NCBI GenBank assembly: GCA_964514665.1 | Contig: CAZESH010000235.1 | Location: 1 to 7,053 of the forward strand | Source: CAZESH01 sp964514665 | GTDB taxonomy: Bacteria > Bacillota > Bacilli > Paenibacillales > KCTC-25726 | Length of the DNA: 7,053 nucleotides | Reading direction: 5' to 3' | In this document: piece after piece, positions 1 to 4,744 of the stretch | How the letters are laid out: every line of letters begins with the position of its first letter | Numbering within the stretch: position 1 is the first letter of the stretch | Program-made: the position numbers and the translations under genes | The notes under the pieces: model-generated | Databases searched by the model: none | The model's input: the letters and a program-made list of their open reading frames with translations, nothing else | What the model was told of the DNA's origin: nothing

Positions 1-413
1 CCGCTGGCCCCGATTACATAAGAAGGCGAAATGGAAATGATCATGGCAATAAAACCGACCGCCCGGTTGTCGTTTTGAATTTCTTCGTCTATTTTAAAAA
101 TCGGAGTGAGAAATTCAAAGATGAAATAGGCTGCCAGCAGCAGAACAAATCCGAAGCACGCCCAAATCAAAGCATGGTAAATCGAATCGTTGTTCTGCAG
201 GGCGAAGCGGAAAATGTTGCTGATGCCGAAAATTTTACCCCCTGTGGCCATGGCAACCGCCATATTGCCGCGTTTGATTTCCTGCCAGTTTTTATATTTG
301 GTCGCAAACTCGAAAACGGCCAAAAACACAATCAGAGCCAAAATCGTCACGGAAAAAAAAGCGATCGTTTCCAAATAAGGATTGGCCAGCATTTGATCCA
401 CCTCGCTATTCAT
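1..413 (-). CDS. DUF350 family membrane protein (YshE-like), partial at C-terminus
   Basis: The minus strand reads open from an ATG at 413 to the window edge, giving 137 residues that begin MNSEVDQMLANPYLETIAFF. Four hydrophobic segments are visible, at about residues 14-37, 50-72, 79-101 and 118-137. The protein looks like a doubled two-helix unit: residues 48-67 (RGNMAVAMATGGKIFGISNI) resemble residues 115-137 (DNRAVGF onward), the arrangement typical of DUF350. Family members are usually around 130-140 residues, so only the last few residues should be missing. A GGGGTG ribosome site (420-425) lies 6 nt before the ATG; a second ATG at 392 is less well placed. The gene starts 26 bp after the mutS2 stop, so co-transcription is likely, matching mutS2-yshE in B. 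subtilis. The molecular function of the family is not established. Confidence 0.88.
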   Translation of the reverse strand, partial: MNSEVDQMLANPYLETIAFFSVTILALIVFLAVFEFATKYKNWQEIKRGNMAVAMATGGKIFGISNIFRFALQNNDSIYHALIWACFGFVLLLAAYFIFEFLTPIFKIDEEIQNDNRAVGFIAMIISISPSYVIGAS

Positions 414-439
414 GATCTTCACCCCGTCAATCAATGATA

Positions 440-2785
440 TCACCCCAATTCAACAACCGTTACCCCTGTCCCGCCTTCGCCGAAATTGCCCAATCTGTAA
501 TTTTTAACGTGCTTGTTCCGCCGCAAATAATCTTGTACGCCGCTGCGCAGCACGCCCGTTCCTTTGCCGTGGATAATGTAAACCTGATTGAGATTGGCCA
601 GAAAAGCTTCATCCAAAAAGCGGTCGACCTCGTGCAGCGAATCCTCCAAATTGGAGCCGCGCAAATCCAGCTCGCTCTTGACATCGCCATCCCTTGTGCG
701 TTTGACAGTCGTTACCTGCTGAACCTGCTTCTGCTTTGCAGGAGCATCCAGCGGTTCGATTTCACTCCGCTTGACTTTCATTTTCATGATTCCGAGCTGT
801 ACGACAAGCTCGTTGCCCGCTATCTCAGTCACAAACCCCTTCTGTCCCAGATGTGGAATCAGCACGTCATCGCCCGGCTTGAGATGATTCGCGGACTTGC
901 CGCTCTTCCGCCGTTCCTTCGGTGCGGGGAGTGCTTCCTCGAGCCTTTTTCGCGCTTCAATCAGCTTATGCTCCTTGATTGAGGCCGCTTCATCCATCGC
1001 CATCCTCCGCAAATCGGCAATAATCTCCTCCGCTTCGCGTCTGGCTTTGGCCACAATCTCCTCCGCCTGCTTGCCGGCCCGCTCGCGCATTTGTTCACGC
1101 TGCTCGTCAAAGCGCCTTTTCTCCGCATCCAGGCTTTGGCGAAGCTTTTCCACTTCCCGCCGCAGCTGTTCCGCGGTGCTTCGTTCCGATTCGGCACTCA
1201 GGCGGTTTTCCTCCAGGGAAGCGATCATATTGTCCACGCGCAGATCATCCTCATGGACTTGTCCCCGCGCAAGGTCGATGATTTCCCGTGGAAGTCCCAG
1301 CCTTTCGGCAATCGCAAAGGCGTTGCTGCGTCCGGGAATGCCTACTAGCAAACGATAAGTCGGAATAAGCGACTGGATATCGAATTCCATACTGGCGTTG
1401 ATGATGCCTTTGCGCTCATAGGCGTAAGCTTTCAACTCACTGTAATGAGTCGTAGCCACGAGCCGGCATTCCATTTTGTGCACATACTCGAGAATGGCGA
1501 TCGCCAGGGCTGAGCCCTCAGCCGGATCCGTACCGGCGCCCAATTCGTCCAAAAGCACGAGACTTTTCGGCGTAATTTCCTTTAAAATCCCGATCATGTT
1601 GGTCATATGACTGGAAAATGTGCTCAAATTTTGTTCAATGCTCTGCTCATCGCCAATATCGGCGAAAATCCCGTCGAACACGCACATTTGCGTGCCGTCT
1701 TCCGCTGGCGCGAAAAGTCCCGACATCGCCATCAGATGCAGCAGGCCGATTGTTTTCAAGGTAACGGTTTTTCCGCCGGTATTGGGACCGGTGATAATCA
1801 TTGCGGAAAATCCGTTGCCCATTTCAACGTCGGTTGGCACCGCTTTGCCGCTAATAAGCGGATGACGGGCTTTTTTCAGCTTGAAAAAACCGCGGTCGTT
1901 CATCATTGGCAGCGTCGCTCGAATGCTGTGTGCATAACCCGCCTTGGCAAAAATAAAATCAAGCTCTCCCAGCACGCCGATATTGCCGAGCAATTCCTCG
2001 CCGGCTTCAGCCGTTTCAGCGGTAAGGGCGAACAAAATCTTCTCGATTTCCCTTTCTTCCTTGAGCTTGAGCTCACGCAGCTTGTTGTTCAGCACAACCA
2101 CCGATTCCGGCTCGATAAACAAAGTGGCGCCGGAGGCCGACTGATCATGGATAATTCCGCCGAATTGGGCGCGGTATTCCTGCTTGACCGGGATCACGTA
2201 ACGATCGTTGCGCATCGTGATCAGCTGCTCCTGAAGCATCTTCTGTACGGAATGGCTGCGCACCATTTGCTCCAGACGCTCGCGCGCACGGTTTTCACCG
2301 CTGCGCAGCTCGGAACGGATTCGCTGCAGCTCCGGACTTGCACTGTCCATTACTTCGCCCTGCTCGTCAATACAGCTGCGGATGGACTGCTCCAATTCCG
2401 TCAGCTCGGCGATTCCCTCGCTCATCGCGCTCAGCAGTGCAATCGGAGAATGCTCGTGAAGCTTATGCAAAAACCGTTTAAGCTTGCGTCCTCCACCGAT
2501 CGTATTGGCTGTATCCAAGAGCTCTTGGGCATTGAGCATTCCGCCGATGCCAGCTCTTTTGACCGATGGTCCGATGTCACGGATGCCCGCGAAGGATGCG
2601 CCGCCCTTTAAACGTACAACCTGTGCGGCTTCGTCGGTTTCCTTCAAACGCCGTTTGACCTCCTCCAGATCCGGACTGGGGAGCAGTGCCGCCGCCCGTG
2701 ATTTGCCCATGGATGTCGAGGCAAAGCTTTCTATTCTATGTAAGATTTTATCAAACTCCATCACGGATAAAATTTTTCCGTTCAC
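440..2785 (-). CDS. mutS2: Endonuclease MutS2 / ribosome-collision rescue ATPase, complete
   Basis: A 781-residue MutS2, the usual length (B. subtilis has about 785). The N-terminal core and lever region comes first, followed by the ABC-type ATPase with Walker A GPNTGGKT at 333-340, a signature region around STFSSH, and Walker B LVLLDELGAGTD with D413 and E414. A highly charged coiled coil spans about 520-625 and a KOW-like beta region about 635-680. The C-terminal Smr nuclease domain has LDLRG at 706-710 and HGKGTG at 739-744, and the protein ends GVTVVELG as in Bacillus homologues. No key residue is missing. The start is a GTG at 2785, chosen because the N-terminus aligns with B. subtilis MutS2 from its first residue and a GGAGGAGG site lies 9 nt upstream; the ATG at residue 9 would delete conserved sequence. 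In B. subtilis this family acts on collided ribosomes; in Helicobacter it suppresses recombination. It lacks the mismatch-recognition domain of MutS1, so a mismatch-repair role is not expected. Confidence 0.97.
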   Translation of the reverse strand: MNGKILSVMEFDKILHRIESFASTSMGKSRAAALLPSPDLEEVKRRLKETDEAAQVVRLKGGASFAGIRDIGPSVKRAGIGGMLNAQELLDTANTIGGGRKLKRFLHKLHEHSPIALLSAMSEGIAELTELEQSIRSCIDEQGEVMDSASPELQRIRSELRSGENRARERLEQMVRSHSVQKMLQEQLITMRNDRYVIPVKQEYRAQFGGIIHDQSASGATLFIEPESVVVLNNKLRELKLKEEREIEKILFALTAETAEAGEELLGNIGVLGELDFIFAKAGYAHSIRATLPMMNDRGFFKLKKARHPLISGKAVPTDVEMGNGFSAMIITGPNTGGKTVTLKTIGLLHLMAMSGLFAPAEDGTQMCVFDGIFADIGDEQSIEQNLSTFSSHMTNMIGILKEITPKSLVLLDELGAGTDPAEGSALAIAILEYVHKMECRLVATTHYSELKAYAYERKGIINASMEFDIQSLIPTYRLLVGIPGRSNAFAIAERLGLPREIIDLARGQVHEDDLRVDNMIASLEENRLSAESERSTAEQLRREVEKLRQSLDAEKRRFDEQREQMRERAGKQAEEIVAKARREAEEIIADLRRMAMDEAASIKEHKLIEARKRLEEALPAPKERRKSGKSANHLKPGDDVLIPHLGQKGFVTEIAGNELVVQLGIMKMKVKRSEIEPLDAPAKQKQVQQVTTVKRTRDGDVKSELDLRGSNLEDSLHEVDRFLDEAFLANLNQVYIIHGKGTGVLRSGVQDYLRRNKHVKNYRLGNFGEGGTGVTVVELG

Positions 2786-2794
2786 TTTGCAGTT

Positions 2795-2802
2795 CCTCCT
2801 CC
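2795..2802 (-). promoter_or_regulatory. Ribosome binding site for mutS2 (fixes GTG start)
   Basis: The minus strand reads GGAGGAGG here, 9 nt upstream of the GTG at 2785. No ATG lies at comparable spacing, so this site supports the GTG as the true initiation codon. Confidence 0.8.
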
Positions 2803-2835
2803 ATGTCTCTTCGTGCGGCTTAAGCTTCTCCTCCT

Positions 2836-2864
2836 ATTATATCCAAAGCGCCGCGGGGAATCTA
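2836..2864 (-). promoter_or_regulatory. Candidate SigA-type promoter for mutS2
   Basis: On the minus strand a perfect TATAAT lies at 2841-2836. A weak -35 match, TAGATT (3 of 6), lies at 2864-2859, 17 bp upstream. The -10 is about 50 bp before the mutS2 start codon. A promoter is needed here because the next gene upstream (2993-3364) is divergent. The -35 match is poor, so the call rests mainly on the -10 and the context. Confidence 0.5.
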
Positions 2865-2992
2865 TGGAACAAACGGATCGCCTGCCTGATGTTGGCTAGG
2901 ATAATCGAATATGCAGAGGGGAAACTAGATGTTGCACCGATTTAATTATCGCCAGCGAATCCTAATAATTTAAAAAGGAGGTCACCGCAAAG

Positions 2993-3364
2993 ATGAATTT
3001 TCTGGGTCATGTCGTGCGATTTATCGTATCAGCGTTGGTGCTGATGTTTGTTGGTTTTATTGTTCCACAGTTTTCCGTAGGTGGTTTCTGGAGTGCTTTG
3101 CTGCTTGCTTTGGTTATCGCACTGGCCGGTTGGGTGATCGAAGGAATATTCGGCAAACGAATCACGCCGTTTGGCCGGGGGATTGTAGGTTTTATCGTTA
3201 GTGCCGTCGTTATTTGGCTCGCGCAGTTCGTTGTGGGCGGAGTCAACGTCACCATGATCGGTGCAATTTTGGCGGCTCTCGTCATCGGGATTATCGATTT
3301 GTTTATCCCTGTCACCACTCCTTTTGAAGCAGGGAGAAACCGGGACAAGGAAGAAGCAAAATAG
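2993..3364 (+). CDS. YvlD-like small membrane protein (phage_holin_4_2 family)
   Basis: A 123-residue, very hydrophobic protein with four predicted membrane helices at about residues 4-25, 33-53, 62-82 and 88-107, and a short charged tail ending RNRDKEEAK. It resembles the YvlD group often labelled phage holin family protein. The two halves are internally similar: RFIVSALVLMFVGFIVPQF (9-27) against GFIVSAVVIWLAQFVV (66-81), each followed by a glycine-rich turn and an A-L-V-I helix, suggesting duplication of a two-helix unit. The start is ATG at 2993, behind a full AAGGAGGT site (2975-2982) with a rather long spacer of about 10 nt. No lysis genes or other phage genes are nearby, so a true holin role is unsupported; YvlD homologues are chromosomal envelope proteins of unclear function. 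The gene appears monocistronic, with a terminator at 3387-3416. No convincing promoter was found in 2865-2975. Confidence 0.9.
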   Translation: MNFLGHVVRFIVSALVLMFVGFIVPQFSVGGFWSALLLALVIALAGWVIEGIFGKRITPFGRGIVGFIVSAVVIWLAQFVVGGVNVTMIGAILAALVIGIIDLFIPVTTPFEAGRNRDKEEAK

Positions 3365-3386
3365 ATCGGTAATTCCCGCAGCTCGT

Positions 3387-3416
3387 GCCCGTTCCCATAA
3401 GGAATGGGCTTTTTTT
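3387..3416 (+). terminator. Rho-independent terminator after the YvlD-like gene
   Basis: GCCCGTTCC (3387-3395) pairs with GGAATGGGC (3401-3409) over 9 bp with one G-U pair. The loop is CATAA, and seven T residues follow (3410-3416). It lies 22 bp after the stop codon of the upstream gene. Confidence 0.9.
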
Positions 3417-3431
3417 ATGCAGTTCCAAGGC

Positions 3432-3452
3432 GATTGTCAAAGGATTGTCAAA
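3432..3452 (+). repeat. Tandem direct repeat, possible regulator site (Spo0A-box-like)
   Basis: GATTGTCAAA occurs at 3432-3441 and again at 3443-3452, separated by one G. The period is therefore 11 bp, about one helical turn. The core TTGTCAAA resembles the Spo0A box (TTTGTCRAA), and tandem boxes one turn apart are known at Spo0A targets such as abrB. The repeat ends just upstream of the candidate -35 of the lipoprotein gene, a position typical of a transcription regulator. The repeat itself is certain; the identity of its binder is inferred. The spacing and base pattern do not fit the CtsR heptad repeat. Confidence 0.6.
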
Positions 3453-3454
3453 CC

Positions 3455-3484
3455 TTGGCTTGATTTGCCGATTAAATTTAAAAT
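3455..3484 (+). promoter_or_regulatory. Candidate promoter for the CuA lipoprotein gene
   Basis: TTGGCT (3455-3460, 4 of 6) and TAAAAT (3479-3484, 5 of 6) are separated by 18 bp in an AT-rich stretch between the upstream terminator and the lipoprotein start. An alternative -10, TATGAT, lies at 3493-3498 but has no good -35 at normal spacing. Some promoter is expected here because the upstream gene has its own terminator. Confidence 0.42.
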
Positions 3485-3537
3485 AAATTTGATATGATAA
3501 ATATTGTTAATTACATATGGTTATCGATTTCAAATTC

Positions 3538-3543
3538 GGAGGA
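3538..3543 (+). promoter_or_regulatory. Ribosome binding site fixing the lipoprotein start
   Basis: GGAGGA lies 7 nt before the ATG at 3551. The reading frame stays open upstream to 3494, but starting there would put 19 residues ahead of the signal peptide and would have no ribosome site. Confidence 0.85.
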
Positions 3544-3550
3544 CAAAATA

Positions 3551-3925
3551 ATGAAAAAGCTTTTTGCGATCATCACAGCCGCAGCCATGCTCCTGGCGCT
3601 TTCCGCCTGCGGAAGCAAGGAAAGAGCCGCAACCGAGGTGACGGATCCGAATGTTCAGGCCAAATCGGAAATCAAGCTGATTGCCAGTAATTTCCATTAC
3701 GATCAGCCGGAATATCATGCAAAAAAAGGCGAACCCGTCAGAATTACTCTGGAATCAAAACAAGGCGTACACGGAGCGCTGATCAGTGAATTAGGCGTCG
3801 AGCTTCACGGCAGCCATTTAAGCACTGTGATCATTCCCGACAAAACCGGAACTTACGAAATCAGATGCGACGTCCCTTGCGGATCCGGCCACTTGAATAT
3901 GGTTTCCAAGCTGATTGTCGAATAA
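3551..3925 (+). CDS. Lipoprotein with a cytochrome-oxidase-II-type CuA/cupredoxin domain
   Basis: A 124-residue secreted lipoprotein. The signal peptide MKKLFAIITAAAMLLALSAC carries an LSAC lipobox with Cys20 as the lipidation site, so the mature protein should be anchored to the outer face of the membrane. After a short linker, residues 40-124 form a cupredoxin-like domain. It has the CuA ligand pattern of cytochrome oxidase subunit II: His74 in GVHGAL, then Cys106, Cys110, His114 and Met117 in CDVPCGSGHLNM (CxxxCxxxHxxM). All side-chain ligands of a binuclear CuA centre are present. The two membrane helices of real subunit II are absent and no oxidase genes are adjacent, so it is unlikely to be the oxidase subunit itself. 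A role in electron transfer or in copper handling and delivery is inferred. The gene looks monocistronic, with its own candidate promoter, an upstream tandem repeat and a terminator. Family assignment is firm; function is not. Confidence 0.9.
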   Translation: MKKLFAIITAAAMLLALSACGSKERAATEVTDPNVQAKSEIKLIASNFHYDQPEYHAKKGEPVRITLESKQGVHGALISELGVELHGSHLSTVIIPDKTGTYEIRCDVPCGSGHLNMVSKLIVE

Positions 3926-3936
3926 AGCCTTGAATG

Positions 3937-3964
3937 AACCCGCCTTCCGGCGGGTTTTATTTTT
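3937..3964 (+). terminator. Rho-independent terminator after the lipoprotein gene
   Basis: AACCCGCC (3937-3944) pairs perfectly with GGCGGGTT (3949-3956) around a TTCC loop. A T-rich tail with one A interruption runs to 3964. It begins 11 bp after the stop codon. Confidence 0.92.
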
Positions 3965-4026
3965 GTCCTTTATGAATGGCATAAGAAACTTTGATAAACC
4001 CTATGTCTTCTTAAATCCCGAAAACC

Positions 4027-4035
4027 TGTTATACT
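4027..4035 (+). promoter_or_regulatory. Candidate extended -10 promoter for the SDR gene
   Basis: TGTTATACT contains TATACT (5 of 6 to TATAAT) preceded by the TGn extension. It sits 31 bp before the GTG start and downstream of a terminator. No good -35 lies 16-18 bp upstream, which is tolerable for an extended -10 element. Confidence 0.45.
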
Positions 4036-4051
4036 TGATTTAATTACAAGT

Positions 4052-4059
4052 AAGGAGGT
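4052..4059 (+). promoter_or_regulatory. Ribosome binding site fixing the SDR GTG start
   Basis: AAGGAGGT lies 7 nt before the GTG at 4067. The in-frame ATG at 4079 would be 19 nt away, and the ATG at 4060 is in another frame, so the GTG is preferred. Confidence 0.8.
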
Positions 4060-4066
4060 ATGAATT

Positions 4067-4744
4067 GTGGGATTATTGATGCAAAGGGTTGTTATGATTA
4101 CAGGCGCGGGCAGCGGATTAGGCCGGGCACTTGCCCTTCATTGCGGCGTGGAAGGCGCACAGCTCGTGCTTTGCGGAAGACGGCAGGACAAATTGGACAG
4201 AGTGCGGAAAGAACTTGAGACGGCAGGTGCATCCGCTTTCACCGTACGAGCCGATGTTTCTGAAGAAGCGGATGTAGCCCGTCTGGTCGATGCCGCCGTC
4301 AGCCGTTTCGGTCGCATTGACGTGCTGATCAACAATGCCGCGATATATGAAGCGGGACTGCTGCAGGAGACGTCGCTGCAAAGCTGGAACGATCAATTTG
4401 CCGTCAACGTTACCGGACCGTTCCTGCTGACCAAAGCTTGCCTGCCCCATATGCGCAAGCAGCAGTACGGAAGAATCGTCAACATTACCTCCTCATTGTC
4501 GCTAAACGGAGCCGGGGGGTATGCCGCCTATGGGGCAAGCAAAGCCGCCCTTGAATCGCTGACGCGCACGACCGCGGACGAGGAAGGCGAGCGCAATATA
4601 TTGGCCAACCTGTTTGATCCTGGACCGATCAAAACGGGAATGCACGCCACCGGCAAAGATCCGCGGCAGGTAACCGAAGCGATTGTCAAGCTGGCCGCGC
4701 TGAAGAAAAAAGGCATCAACGGCCAATTGATCGTCACCGGCTAA
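4067..4744 (+). CDS. Short-chain dehydrogenase/reductase (SDR), probably NADP(H)-dependent
   Basis: A 225-residue classical SDR, likely cytoplasmic. The Rossmann cofactor motif TGAGSGLG is at 12-19. The beta-2 end reads CGRR, with Arg38 and Arg39 placed to bind the 2'-phosphate, which favours NADP(H). D63-V64 contacts adenine and the NNAA motif is at 89-92. The catalytic tetrad is complete: Asn114, Ser142 (or Ser143), Tyr155 and Lys159 in YGASK. The PG motif is at 185-186. The substrate cannot be told from the sequence; FabG-like oxoacyl or sugar/alcohol reductases are all possible. It is about 20 residues shorter than a typical FabG, ending GQLIVTG, with the loss in the C-terminal substrate-loop region. 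The start is GTG, fixed by its ribosome site. Its TAA stop (4742-4744) overlaps the TAG stop of the convergent GTPase gene, leaving no room for a terminator between them. Confidence 0.92.
   Translation: MGLLMQRVVMITGAGSGLGRALALHCGVEGAQLVLCGRRQDKLDRVRKELETAGASAFTVRADVSEEADVARLVDAAVSRFGRIDVLINNAAIYEAGLLQETSLQSWNDQFAVNVTGPFLLTKACLPHMRKQQYGRIVNITSSLSLNGAGGYAAYGASKAALESLTRTTADEEGERNILANLFDPGPIKTGMHATGKDPRQVTEAIVKLAALKKKGINGQLIVTG

Noticed and set aside
434..982. Plus-strand open frame of 182 codons opposite the mutS2 C-terminus
   Set aside because: It overlaps the Smr-domain coding region in antisense, has no Shine-Dalgarno sequence and shows no family features.
1607..2611. Long open frame of 334 codons on the plus strand, antisense to mutS2
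   Set aside because: It lies wholly inside the well-supported mutS2 gene, has no ribosome site, and its translation is rich in His, Gln and Arg without any recognisable domain. It is a by-product of mutS2 codon use.
2484..2945. Plus-strand open frame spanning the mutS2 start and the upstream intergenic region
   Set aside because: It is mostly antisense to the mutS2 N-terminus, its start has no ribosome site, and its tail crosses the candidate mutS2 promoter region.
2865..2975. Promoter for the YvlD-like gene
   Set aside because: Several AT-rich -10-like strings (GATAAT at 2900, TAATTA at 2943, TAATAA at 2963) were checked, but none has a convincing -35, SigB or SigW partner at proper spacing.
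2993..3364. True phage holin or prophage remnant
   Set aside because: The family name mentions holin, but no endolysin, phage structural gene, integrase or att-like repeat is present, and the protein matches the chromosomal YvlD type.
3432..3452. CtsR heat-shock operator
   Set aside because: CtsR sites are A/GGTCAAA heptads with a 3-nt spacer. Here the heptads would be TGTCAAA with a 4-nt spacer, and the downstream gene is not a chaperone or protease.
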